In this document: positions 15,198-22,622 of the stretch, in pieces
How the letters are laid out: each line of letters starts with the position of its first letter
Numbering within the stretch: position 1 is the stretch's first letter
Assembly (NCBI GenBank): GCA_052033935.1
Contig: JBPOJE010000064.1
Coordinates: 1 to 36,207, forward strand
Source of the DNA: JAGVUD01 sp052033935
GTDB lineage: Bacteria; Armatimonadota; UBA5829; DSUL01
DNA length: 36,207 bases
Reading direction: 5' to 3'
Translations under genes and position numbers: made by a program
The notes under the pieces: model-generated
What the model saw: only the letters and a program-made list of their open reading frames with translations
Databases searched by the model: none
Told to the model about the DNA's origin: nothing

Positions 15198-15416
15198 ATG
15201 GCAAAAGAGCAGGCCATCCAGGTCGAAGGAAAGGTGACGGAGACTCTTCCGAACGCGGTGTTCCGCGTGGAGATTCCAAACGGGCATTCAGTTCTGGCGC
15301 ACGTTTCGGGAAAGATTCGGATGAGCTTCATCAAGATCCTGCCTGGGGACCGGGTGCTGGTGGAGTTGTCTCCGTACGACCTGACGCGGGGACGGATTCT
15401 CTGGCGCTACAAGTAG
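15198..15416 (+). CDS. infA: Translation initiation factor IF-1
   Basis: The 72-residue protein is a single OB-fold of standard IF-1 length. Recognisable segments are EGKVTETLPNAVFRVEI, HSVLAHVSGKIRMSFIKILP and GDRVLVELSPYDLTRGRI. IF-1 occupies the A site of the 30S subunit during initiation. GGAGGCGAG lies upstream of ATG 15198. A 108-bp gap with two hairpins follows before rpmJ. Confidence 0.98.
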   Translation: MAKEQAIQVEGKVTETLPNAVFRVEIPNGHSVLAHVSGKIRMSFIKILPGDRVLVELSPYDLTRGRILWRYK

Positions 15417-15447
15417 AGGCGGGGTTTTCTCTCGCCGCGGTGCGGAA

Positions 15448-15511
15448 GCGCGGGGCAGTTTTGGCCCGCGCGCTGTCCGCGTGTAGGGGGTGCTCCCGAT
15501 TCGAGGGGAGC
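15448..15511 (+). other. Two tandem hairpins in the infA-rpmJ gap
   Basis: GCGCGGG (15448-15454) pairs with CCCGCGC (15465-15471), and GCTCCC (15492-15497) pairs with GGGAGC (15506-15511). They lie 13 or more bases before the rpmJ ATG, at the boundary between infA and the alpha-type set that ends with rpoA-rplQ. A regulatory leader is possible; in E. coli the alpha operon is controlled by S4 binding an mRNA structure at a comparable place. No T-run follows, so termination is less likely. Confidence 0.4.
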
Positions 15512-15524
15512 GCGATAGAGGACA

Positions 15525-15638
15525 ATGAAGGTTAGAGCATCGGTCAAAAAGATGTGTGAGAAGTGCAAGATTATACGGCGCGAAGGTGTCGTCCGTGTGA
15601 TTTGCAGCAATCCCAAGCATAAGCAGCGGCAGGGCTAG
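15525..15638 (+). CDS. rpmJ: 50S ribosomal protein L36, zinc type
   Basis: This 37-residue gene reads MKVRASVKKMCEKCKIIRRE and ends NPKHKQRQG, the canonical L36. Cys11, Cys14, Cys27 and His32 form the zinc ribbon. The start ATG 15525 is preceded by GAGGACA. L36 is the smallest 50S protein and binds 23S rRNA. Its place between infA and rpsM is standard. Confidence 0.96.
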   Translation: MKVRASVKKMCEKCKIIRREGVVRVICSNPKHKQRQG

Positions 15639-15662
15639 GGGCTCTGCCGAAGGAGACGATCT

Positions 15663-16037
15663 TTGGCACGTATCGCAGGTGTTGATCTCCCGAGAGACAA
15701 GCGCGTAGAGATCGCGCTCACCTATATCTTTGGCGTGGGCCCGGCCACCAGCACCAAAGTGGTGGCTGACGCGGGCGTCAACCCGGACACACGCGTTCGC
15801 GACTTGACGGAGTCCGAAATCGCCGCTCTCCGCGAGGTGCTCGAGCGCGACCACCGCGTGGAGGGAGACCTCCGCAGGCAGCTCTCGATGAGCGTCCGGC
15901 GGCTGACTGAGATCAGCTCCTACCGGGGCGTCCGGCACCGCCGCGGGCTTCCCGTGCGCGGTCAGAACACGCAGACGAACTCGCGGACCCGCAAGGGGCC
16001 GCGGCGCACGGTTGGCGTCAAGAGAAAGAAGAAGTAG
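15663..16037 (+). CDS. rpsM: 30S ribosomal protein S13
   Basis: Starting at TTG 15663 after GGAGACGATC, the 124-residue protein begins MARIAGVDLPRDKRVEIALT and contains YIFGVGPATSTKV (helix-hairpin-helix) and the C-terminal RHRRGLPVRGQNTQTNSRTR. The lysine-rich end reaches the P site. S13 bridges the subunits and pairs with S19. The rpsM-rpsK-rpsD-rpoA-rplQ order is the usual alpha set. Confidence 0.97.
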   Translation: MARIAGVDLPRDKRVEIALTYIFGVGPATSTKVVADAGVNPDTRVRDLTESEIAALREVLERDHRVEGDLRRQLSMSVRRLTEISSYRGVRHRRGLPVRGQNTQTNSRTRKGPRRTVGVKRKKK

Positions 16038-16130
16038 TCAAAACAGTCGTAGATCGCGGGGCCGCCGCATTCCTGTCCCACCGGAGAGCAGTGCCGGCCA
16101 CTGTGAAGCTCAGGAGCATTATTCCAGCGT

Positions 16131-16529
16131 ATGGCACCAAAGAAACAGACAAGCAGCCGCGGTAGAGCCCGGGAGAGAAAGAACATCGTCCAGGGCGTAG
16201 CGCACATCAAGAGCACGTTCAACAATACGGTTGTGACTATCACCGACAGCCAGGGCAACGCCATTTCGTGGGCGAGCGCGGGCACAGTCGGCTTCAAGGG
16301 TACCAAAAAGGGCACGCCGTTCGCTGCTCAGATGGCGGCTGAAACCGCTGCGCGGCGCGCGATGGAGCACGGGATGCGGCGAATCGAGGTTTACGTGCGG
16401 GGTCCGGGCTCGGGTCGTGAAACAGCCATCCGCAGCCTGCAGGCCACCGGCCTCGATGTGAGTTTGATCAAAGATGTGACCCCGATCCCGCACAACGGGT
16501 GCCGGCCGCCGAAGCGGCGGCGCGTATAA
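16131..16529 (+). CDS. rpsK: 30S ribosomal protein S11
   Basis: The 132-residue protein has a basic serine-rich head, then GVAHIKSTFNNTVVTITDSQ, WASAGTVGFKGTKKGTPFAAQ, and the ending PHNGCRPPKRRRV, all diagnostic of S11. S11 lies on the 30S platform near the E site and Shine-Dalgarno helix. It is 93 bp after rpsM and 15 bp before rpsD. Confidence 0.97.
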   Translation: MAPKKQTSSRGRARERKNIVQGVAHIKSTFNNTVVTITDSQGNAISWASAGTVGFKGTKKGTPFAAQMAAETAARRAMEHGMRRIEVYVRGPGSGRETAIRSLQATGLDVSLIKDVTPIPHNGCRPPKRRRV

Positions 16530-16544
16530 TAAGAGGAAGGTTCT

Positions 16545-17177
16545 ATGGCCACTGGCGATCCAGTTTGCAGGTTGTGCCGCCGCGAGAGCGAGCGTCTTTT
16601 TCTCAAAGGCTACCGTTGCTACGGCAAGAAATGCCCGTTCTCGAAGCCGGACCCGCCGTATCCGCCCGGACAGCACGGGCGGGGCAGGCAGTCGAAGCTG
16701 TCTGACTACGGGCTTCAGTTGCGGGAGAAGCAGAAGTTGCGCCGCATCTATCAGGTGCGTGAGAAGCAGTTCCGCCGCTACGTCGCCGAAGCCGAACGGC
16801 GCAAGGGCATCACGGGCGAGAACCTGTTGCAGATTCTTGAGATGAGACTCGACAATGTCGTGTTCAGGCTTGGCTTTGCGGCGTCCCGCCTGCAGGCCCG
16901 GCAGTTTGTGAACCACGGGCATGTACGGGTCAACGGGCACGTCGTCGGAATCCCGTCGTACATAGTGCGGCCGGGCGATAGGCTCGAGATCCGGCCGTCG
17001 AGCAAGAAGATGGCTCCTATAGAAGAGTCTGTCAGAGCGGCCGCTTCCGGGCGAACGCCTGCCTGGCTGACCGCGAACTATCAGGAACTCTCCTCCGAGG
17101 TGCTGTCGGCTCCCACGCGAGCCGAGATAGACACCGGTGTCGAGGAGGCGCTGATCGTCGAGTTCTATTCAAGGTAG
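16545..17177 (+). CDS. rpsD: 30S ribosomal protein S4, zinc-binding type
   Basis: The 210-residue protein has an N-terminal four-cysteine zinc site (Cys8, Cys11, Cys25, Cys30) as in Thermus S4, then QLREKQKLRRIYQVREKQFR and an S4 RNA-binding domain (MRLDNVVFRLGFAASRLQAR, VNHGHVRVNGHVV). S4 initiates 30S assembly and takes part in antitermination and operon autoregulation in studied species. GAGGAAGG precedes ATG 16545. Confidence 0.97.
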   Translation: MATGDPVCRLCRRESERLFLKGYRCYGKKCPFSKPDPPYPPGQHGRGRQSKLSDYGLQLREKQKLRRIYQVREKQFRRYVAEAERRKGITGENLLQILEMRLDNVVFRLGFAASRLQARQFVNHGHVRVNGHVVGIPSYIVRPGDRLEIRPSSKKMAPIEESVRAAASGRTPAWLTANYQELSSEVLSAPTRAEIDTGVEEALIVEFYSR

Positions 17178-17253
17178 CGGTAGAGCGCGCACGAGCGTGC
17201 CCTGAAACGGCCAGACGCGAAGAACAGCAGGAGTCCAGAAACCCGAAAGATTT

Positions 17254-18324
17254 ATGGAGACTGTCACACCAAAAATACAGACAATCGAAGAGACCGAGAC
17301 CTACGGGAAATTCGTAGTCGAGCCCATGGAGCGCGGCTACGGCACAACGATGGGCAATGCTCTGCGGCGCGTGCTTCTCTCGTCCATCCCGGGGGCTGCT
17401 ATAACCTCCATCAAGATTGACGGAGTGCTCCACGAGTTCTCGACCATCCCGGGAGTGAAGGAAGATACGACCGAGTTGATTCTGAACCTCCGCGAGGTGT
17501 TCGTGAAGGCTGAGGCACCCACGGTGCCGTCCGGCGATGGGGACGATGCGCAGAAGGATCAGAACCAGCCGCTCGTCATGCGCATCGAGAAGAAGGGACC
17601 CGGCGCCGTCACTGGAGCGGACATCGAGTGCTCGTCTGAACTCGATGTCGTCAACCCCGAGGCGTACATCTGCACGCTCGCTGATGCAAAGTCGAGCCTG
17701 AGCATGGAGATGACGGTGGAGTGGGGTAAGGGTTACACTCTCCCGGACAAACACGAGAACATCAGTCCGACTATCGGCCTGATTCCCGTTGGCAGCGTCT
17801 TCACGCCGGTGCGGCATGTGAACTACATCGTCGAGGCGACCCGCGTCGGGCATCAGACGGACTTCGAGCGCCTGATAATGGAGGTCACGACTAACGGTTC
17901 GATTCTGCCGGGGGAGGCCGTGAGCCTGGCCGCCAGGATCCTGGACCGTCAGCTCCGGCTGTTCTTCGACTTCAGCCGCGGCGGGGATACGCTCCCTGAC
18001 GAAGACCAGCAACAGGCGCGGGGTGGACCGGCAGATTCCCGCATCGAAGAGCTGGACTTCTCGGTTCGGACGTACAACTGCCTGAAGAAGGCGAACATCA
18101 TGACCATCGGCGAACTGGTGACTCGCACCGAAGGCGATCTGATGCAGATCAGGAACTTCGGCAAGAAGTCGCTGGCCGAGGTCAAGGATAAGCTTGCGAG
18201 CCTCGATTTGAGCCTGCACAATGGCTTGGCTTCTGACTATGCAAGCCAGGATGTGGGTGACGAGAGCAAAGACGGCGATGCCGGCGCGCACGATGACGGT
18301 ACTGTTAAGGAAGAGGAGTCCTGA
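17254..18324 (+). CDS. rpoA: RNA polymerase alpha subunit
   Basis: The N-terminal domain shows FVVEPMERGYGTTMGNALRR and VLLSSIPGAAITSIKIDGV, used for dimerisation and assembly with beta and beta'. The C-terminal domain is intact: SVRTYNCLKKANIMTIGELV and RNFGKKSLAEVKDKLASLDL, including the Arg and Asn used to contact UP-element DNA. The length is 356, above the usual 315-330. The excess comes from an acidic insert near residues 88-108 (SGDGDDAQKDQNQ) and a final acidic tail of about 30 residues. The TGA is immediately followed by the rplQ GTG. Confidence 0.98.
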   Translation: METVTPKIQTIEETETYGKFVVEPMERGYGTTMGNALRRVLLSSIPGAAITSIKIDGVLHEFSTIPGVKEDTTELILNLREVFVKAEAPTVPSGDGDDAQKDQNQPLVMRIEKKGPGAVTGADIECSSELDVVNPEAYICTLADAKSSLSMEMTVEWGKGYTLPDKHENISPTIGLIPVGSVFTPVRHVNYIVEATRVGHQTDFERLIMEVTTNGSILPGEAVSLAARILDRQLRLFFDFSRGGDTLPDEDQQQARGGPADSRIEELDFSVRTYNCLKKANIMTIGELVTRTEGDLMQIRNFGKKSLAEVKDKLASLDLSLHNGLASDYASQDVGDESKDGDAGAHDDGTVKEEES

Positions 18325-18681
18325 GTGAGACACCGAGTCGCGGGTAGAAAGTTTGGCCTCCCGAGCGATCAGAGGCGCGCACTGCTGAAGTCGCTCGTCC
18401 GGGCGGTTCTTGCGCACAATTCCATCGAGACGACGGAGACAAGGGCGAAGGACGTCAGCATTCTGGTCGAGAAGTGCATCACCACCGCTAGAGGCGGCGA
18501 CCTCCACGCTCGCCGTCAGGTTCGAAAAGTTGTGCCGGATGAGACGTTGGTCAAGAAGATCGTGACCGAGATAGCTCCGAAGTACAAAGACCGGCCCGGC
18601 GGATACACACGGATCACGAGGCTTGGTCCCAGGCGCGGAGATTCCGCGATGATGGTCAAGCTGGAGTTGGTCGAGGACTGA
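18325..18681 (+). CDS. rplQ: 50S ribosomal protein L17
   Basis: The start is GTG 18325, directly after the rpoA stop, with AAGAGGAG upstream. The 118-residue product begins MRHRVAGRKFGLPSDQRRAL and has NSIETTETRAKDV and the ending RLGPRRGDSAMMVKLELVE, standard for L17. L17 lies near the tunnel exit. Coupling to rpoA is the usual arrangement. Confidence 0.97.
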   Translation: MRHRVAGRKFGLPSDQRRALLKSLVRAVLAHNSIETTETRAKDVSILVEKCITTARGGDLHARRQVRKVVPDETLVKKIVTEIAPKYKDRPGGYTRITRLGPRRGDSAMMVKLELVED

Positions 18682-18698
18682 CACGGCAGGTCCCCGCG

Positions 18699-19505
18699 AT
18701 GAGCGGCCGGATCGAGAAGGCTGCTGATGGCAGGGACCGGGTCAACATCCGGCTGGTCGTAGAGTACGACGGGTCGGGTTTTTTGGGATTTCAGAAGCAG
18801 TCTCGAGGACGGACTGTGCAGGGCGAGCTCGAAAGAGCGGTCTCCGCGCTATTCTGCGAACCTGTCAGGGTTCTCGGAGCGGGGCGCACAGATGCCGGGG
18901 TGCATGCCCGGGGGCAGGTGGTCAACTTCCACGCTCCGGGCACGGTTCCGGTGAAGAGCATCAGGTTCGCGCTGAATCAGATGCTGCCGGCGGACGTTGT
19001 AGTCCGGGATGCTGCGGCGGTGGGGCCGGAGTTCCACGCGCGGCGTAGCGCTGAGGAGCGGGTGTACGAATACACCATCCTCAACCGGGCTCTGCGGAGT
19101 GCTCTGGAGTCGCGCTTTGTCTGGCATGTGCCGGATCGGCTGGATATCCAGGCGATGCGTGGGGCTGCCGAAGCGTTGTCTGGAGAACACGATTTCAGTG
19201 CGTTCGGGACGGCGGAAGAGGGGCGATCGCCGGTGCGGCGGGTGAATCGCCTGGAGATACGGGCCCGGAAGCCGTACATCAGAATCGAGTGTGCCGCCAA
19301 CGCGTTCCTGAGGCACATGGCCAGAGGCCTTGCCGGAGCGATTGTGGATGTGGGACGTGGCGCGGCGGCGATTGAGACGCTGAGACGGGCTCTGAACGGA
19401 GAGCGTCCGGCGCTGACGATAGCCCCCCCTGGCGGGTTGTGCCTGGTGACGGTAAACTACGCGGGCGAGAGTTTTAACGCAGGAGTATGCACGGAACGAG
19501 TATGA
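18699..19505 (+). CDS. truA: tRNA pseudouridine(38-40) synthase TruA
   Basis: TruA isomerises uridines 38-40 in the tRNA anticodon stem. The 268-residue protein has VEYDGSGFLGFQKQ, the catalytic motif GRTDAGVHARGQV with Asp65, and NAFLRHMARGLAGAIVDVG near the end. The first 14 residues (polar) are extra, so the start may be slightly later. It follows rplQ by 17 bp and precedes rplM with a 4-base ATGA overlap, the rplQ-truA-rplM-rpsI order seen in several phyla. Confidence 0.96.
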   Translation: MSGRIEKAADGRDRVNIRLVVEYDGSGFLGFQKQSRGRTVQGELERAVSALFCEPVRVLGAGRTDAGVHARGQVVNFHAPGTVPVKSIRFALNQMLPADVVVRDAAAVGPEFHARRSAEERVYEYTILNRALRSALESRFVWHVPDRLDIQAMRGAAEALSGEHDFSAFGTAEEGRSPVRRVNRLEIRARKPYIRIECAANAFLRHMARGLAGAIVDVGRGAAAIETLRRALNGERPALTIAPPGGLCLVTVNYAGESFNAGVCTERV

Positions 19506-19939
19506 TTACAAAGAGCGCAAAACCGGCTGAGTTGAAGAGACGCTGGCTGCACATAGACGCGGAGGGCATCCCCGTCGGGCGTCTCGCCGCCGAAGTGGCG
19601 AAGCACCTGAGGGGCAAGTACAAGCCCTGCTTTACGCCTAACGTGGACTGCGGGGATTTCGTCATTGTCACGAATGCCTCCAAGGTCGTCCTCACCGGCA
19701 ACAAGGGAGAGGAGAGGATCTACCGCCATTCGCTGTATCCGGGCGGACTGAAGAGCCGCACCCGGGCGGAGTTCCTCGAGAAGTTTCCCGAGCGGGCGGT
19801 CGAGAGGGTCATCAAGGGAATGCTGCCGCACAACAAGCTGGGCGCGGCGGCGGGCAGGAAGCTCAAGGTTTACGCTGGCGCCGAGCATCCGCACGAGGCG
19901 CAGCAGCCAGAGAAGATCGAGCTTAAGGTAGGAGGATAG
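19502..19939 (+). CDS. rplM: 50S ribosomal protein L13
   Basis: The product contains KRRWLHIDAEGIPVGRLAAE, HLRGKYKPCFTPNVDCGD and GMLPHNKLGAAAGRKLKVYA, the L13 signatures. I prefer ATG 19502, which overlaps the truA TGA as ATGA, has GGAACGAG upstream and gives 145 residues with a typical L13 start. ATG 19487 would add five residues, but AGGAG (19481-19485) is only one base from it. L13 is an early 50S assembly protein encoded with S9 almost everywhere. Confidence 0.97.
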   Translation: MITKSAKPAELKRRWLHIDAEGIPVGRLAAEVAKHLRGKYKPCFTPNVDCGDFVIVTNASKVVLTGNKGEERIYRHSLYPGGLKSRTRAEFLEKFPERAVERVIKGMLPHNKLGAAAGRKLKVYAGAEHPHEAQQPEKIELKVGG

Positions 19940-19942
19940 CGT

Positions 19943-20335
19943 TTGGAGGATCCGAGATACTACGCCACAGGGCGGCGCAAGGATGCCATCGCCAAAGTAT
20001 GGCTCACTCCGGGTGAGGGAAACATCACCATCAACGGAAAGCCGCTGGGCCTCTACGTGGGACGGCGTGCGCTGGAACTGCACGTGCTGCAGCCCTTCGA
20101 GGTCACGGACACGGTCGGAAAGTACGACGTAGTGGCCAAGTGCGTCGGTGGAGGAAAGGCCGGGCAGGCTGGGGCTGTGAGGCACGGTATCTCCCGTGCC
20201 CTCACTGAGGCCGGGTCTGAACTCCGGACGCCTCTGCGAAGGCTGGGATTCCTGACCCGCGACCCCCGGGTCAAGGAACGCAAGAAGTACGGCCGCAAGC
20301 GCGCCCGAAGAGGGTTCCAGTTCTCCAAGCGCTAG
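19943..20335 (+). CDS. rpsI: 30S ribosomal protein S9
   Basis: The 130-residue protein starts at TTG 19943 with GGAGG (19931-19935) 7 bases upstream. It has YYATGRRKDAIAKVWLTPGE, then GGGKAGQAGAVRHGISRAL and ends RRGFQFSKR, the universally conserved tail that reaches the P-site tRNA. It is 3 bp after rplM and is the last gene of the translation cluster. Confidence 0.97.
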   Translation: MEDPRYYATGRRKDAIAKVWLTPGEGNITINGKPLGLYVGRRALELHVLQPFEVTDTVGKYDVVAKCVGGGKAGQAGAVRHGISRALTEAGSELRTPLRRLGFLTRDPRVKERKKYGRKRARRGFQFSKR

Positions 20336-20405
20336 TTCGCGCCGGAATCGTGGTGGCGGCGGCTGGTTGAGGGCTGCAGGATTGGCCTGCCGGATGCCGA
20401 TTATT

Positions 20406-20456
20406 ATCTCCGGAGGGAGCGGGCTTGTCCGCGCTCTCCGGAGATACGCTTGTTTT
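20406..20456 (+). terminator. Probable intrinsic terminator of the ribosomal cluster
   Basis: ATCTCCGGAG (20406-20415) pairs perfectly with CTCCGGAGAT (20436-20445), and GGAGCG/CGCTC pairing extends the stem with a bulge. The T-rich tract CTTGTTTT (20449-20456) follows a few bases later. It is 71 bp after the rpsI stop. The spacer between stem and T-run is longer than ideal. Confidence 0.6.
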
Positions 20457-20465
20457 ACGTCCGTT

Positions 20466-21269
20466 ATGCTGTTGCGTCGTTCCACAATTTGCTCCGTGGG
20501 CGCTCTCGGCGTTCTTCTGGTCTTCTCGCTCAACGTTGCGCGGGCCGAGCAGACTCTCGACTTGCAGCTTCAGCCGGCCGGGTCGAGCGCCGCGCCGGGG
20601 AAGGCTCCGGAATCCCGGCAGATGGTGAAGCTCCCATCGCGGGGGTTGCTTCATGGAAGAGCGAACGGATCATCCGTCGGCTGGGTGGGCTACGTGCAGG
20701 CTCGCAAAGCGGTCATCCGCAAGTCCCGGAGTTCCGCTGCGTCCTCTCTGTTCTCCGTATCCAAAGGAACCCCCCTGGCGGTCATTGACACGTCGGGAAG
20801 CTGGTACGGGGTGCTTATGACCGATGGCAGCACGGGGTGGATTGCGGCGGCGGACCTCGATATCAGCGATCTTCGGCTTGTTGCCGATACGTCGTGGACG
20901 CCGGGAAGCAACTCCAATCTTCTTCAATACGCCATGTCGTTCCTTGGGACGCCCTATGTGTGGGGCGGGACAAGCAGGTCGGGTTCCGACTGCTCGGGGT
21001 TTGTGCAGCAGGTCTGGGGCGCAATGGGCGTCAGGCTTCCGCGCACGGCGCGTGAGCAGGCGCTTGTGGGCGCGGCGGTCGCGCCGGAAAGCCTTGCGCC
21101 CGGCGATCGCCTCTACTTCGCGTGCAAGGGCGGCGCGGTGGACCATACCGGCATCTATGTCGGCAATGGCATGTTTATTCATTCCAGTTCAGGCCGTGGG
21201 GGAGTCGTTCTCGAGAAGCTCCAGGGCGGCAAGTATATAAACTGGTTGGTCGGCTGCAGGAGGGGGTAG
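20466..21269 (+). CDS. Exported SH3-NlpC/P60 cell-wall peptidase
   Basis: From ATG 20466 the 267-residue protein starts with a signal peptide (MLLRRST, then a hydrophobic core, cleavage likely after NVARA near residue 27). Residues about 65-140 form a bacterial SH3-like domain (GTPLAVIDTSGSWYGV, GSTGWIAAADL). The NlpC/P60 domain follows, with Cys176 in SDCSGF, His227 in DHTGIYV and His239 in MFIHSS as the catalytic set. Such enzymes usually cut the gamma-D-Glu bond to the diamino acid in peptidoglycan peptides. The ATG at 20367 in frame would spoil the signal peptide and lies before the terminator. A DUF1611 gene follows 108 bp later. Confidence 0.9.
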   Translation: MLLRRSTICSVGALGVLLVFSLNVARAEQTLDLQLQPAGSSAAPGKAPESRQMVKLPSRGLLHGRANGSSVGWVGYVQARKAVIRKSRSSAASSLFSVSKGTPLAVIDTSGSWYGVLMTDGSTGWIAAADLDISDLRLVADTSWTPGSNSNLLQYAMSFLGTPYVWGGTSRSGSDCSGFVQQVWGAMGVRLPRTAREQALVGAAVAPESLAPGDRLYFACKGGAVDHTGIYVGNGMFIHSSSGRGGVVLEKLQGGKYINWLVGCRRG

Positions 21270-21377
21270 GGCGGCACGGCCGCACGCCCGTACTCGCGCA
21301 CAGGCTCCACTTCGAACGGCGGGTGGGGCCTCTTTGTTGCCGGGCCGGCAATCGTTCGTGATTCAAGCGAGGAAGCG

Positions 21378-22448
21378 TTGACAGAAAACCAGACTCAGGG
21401 GCGGGTGCCCCGTTTTGACCGGGTAGTTCTGCTTGCCGAAGGCGCGTTCGAAGTCGAGAGCGCCAAGACAGCCGTCGGGATCGTCCGATATGGGCGGTGC
21501 TGCACTGTGGCCGTCATTGACAGCACGCACGCGGGCAAGACGGCGGCGGATGTCATCGGTGTCGGCGGGGACGTACCCATCGTGTCGAGTCTGGAAGAGG
21601 CGCTTGCGTTCGGCCCGGAGTCGCTGGTGATCGGCATTGCGCCGAGGGGCGGCGCTCTGCCGGAGGCGTGGCGCCGTGTTGTCCTGCAGGCTCTCGATGC
21701 CGGTCTGGATGTGCTCTCGGGCCTGCATATGTTCCTGAGCCAGGACCCCGAGATATCCGCGCGGGCGGCCGCGAACGGGGGCATGCTTATGGACGTGCGG
21801 CGGCCTCCGGCGGGGATTCCCGTCGCGCAGGGGCTTGCTCCCGGGCTCGACGCGAACACGGTCCTCACGGTCGGCACGGACTGCTGCTCGGGCAAGATGT
21901 CGGTGTCCCTCGAACTCACAAACGGCGCGCTGCGAAGGGGATTGAAGGCGGACTTCATTCCGACGGGACAGACGGGCATCATCATCTGGGGGAAGGGCAT
22001 TTCGGTGGATGCCACTATCGCGGACTTCATCGCGGGCGCGGCCGAAATGATGGTTGTCGAGGCGGCTCGGTCCGCGGATTGGGTGTTCGTGGAAGGGCAG
22101 GGCTCGCTCTATCATCCCGGCTACTCGGGTGTGACGATGGGGCTGATTCACGGCAGCGCGCCGAAGCAGCTTGTTCTGTGCCACGTGGCCACCCGGCCGC
22201 GTGTGCGCGGGTACGATGTGACCATTCCTCCGCTCTCCGAAGCATTACGGTACCATGAGGCGGTCTGCCAGCCTCTGTTCCCAGTGCGCGTTGCGTGCAT
22301 TGCCCTGAACACTTACAACCTGCCTGAAGACGAGGCGCGCGCCGCCATCGCGCAAGCCGAAGACGAAACCGGACTTCCTGCAGACGACTGCGTCCGCTTC
22401 GGACCGGACAAGCTGCTGGATGCTCTCGGCGCATCCCAGGCGGGGTAA
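21378..22448 (+). CDS. DUF1611 family protein, possible D-glutamate N-acetyltransferase
   Basis: The 356-residue protein has the two-part DUF1611 layout: a Rossmann-like N-domain (VVLLAEGAFEVESAKTAVGI to about residue 150) and a C-domain with a P-loop, GTDCCSGKM at 166-174 (Lys173), plus VFVEGQGSLYHPGYSGVTMG. Family members have been reported to act as D-glutamate N-acetyltransferase (DgcN) working with a dipeptide-epimerase-like partner; automated annotation often calls them epimerase/dehydratase. The start is TTG 21378 with GAGGA at 21369-21373. The upstream NlpC/P60 gene makes a role in murein D-Glu salvage attractive, but this is inference. Confidence 0.8.
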   Translation: MTENQTQGRVPRFDRVVLLAEGAFEVESAKTAVGIVRYGRCCTVAVIDSTHAGKTAADVIGVGGDVPIVSSLEEALAFGPESLVIGIAPRGGALPEAWRRVVLQALDAGLDVLSGLHMFLSQDPEISARAAANGGMLMDVRRPPAGIPVAQGLAPGLDANTVLTVGTDCCSGKMSVSLELTNGALRRGLKADFIPTGQTGIIIWGKGISVDATIADFIAGAAEMMVVEAARSADWVFVEGQGSLYHPGYSGVTMGLIHGSAPKQLVLCHVATRPRVRGYDVTIPPLSEALRYHEAVCQPLFPVRVACIALNTYNLPEDEARAAIAQAEDETGLPADDCVRFGPDKLLDALGASQAG

Positions 22449-22527
22449 CGCGCCGTCAGCCCGGTATCATCTTCCATGTTCCCGCGTTGCGGATCTCATT
22501 AGGCGCGGTTCGCGGTTGCACGAACTG

Positions 22528-22568
22528 TGTTATAATGTGTTTGCGGGTGGGCTGTGGCTTGATATACT
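22528..22568 (+). promoter_or_regulatory. Tandem promoter candidates for the exported-protein gene
   Basis: Two sigma-70-like elements lie upstream of the gene at 22623. One is an extended -10 (TG at 22528-22529, one base, then TATAAT 22531-22536). The other is TTGCGG (22541-22546), a 16-bp spacer and TATACT (22563-22568). AT-rich patches are rare in this DNA, which supports the call; neither is proven. Confidence 0.5.
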
Positions 22569-22622
22569 ATGCACCCGCGGCAGTTCCCGTGACTCGTCAT
22601 GGGGAAAGGTGGTATGGCTCGT

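Noticed and set aside
16101..16118. CAGTG/CACTG inverted repeat in the rpsM-rpsK gap
   Set aside because: A five-base stem is expected by chance in this composition, and nothing nearby gives it a role.
17032..18684. A 550-codon minus-strand open frame
   Set aside because: It is antisense to rpoA and rplQ; its composition is that of a reverse-complement shadow.
21337..21351. Palindrome TTGCCG-GGC-CGGCAA before the DUF1611 gene as a terminator
   Set aside because: The stem is short and there is no T-run after it. It could be a weak operator, but nothing else supports that.
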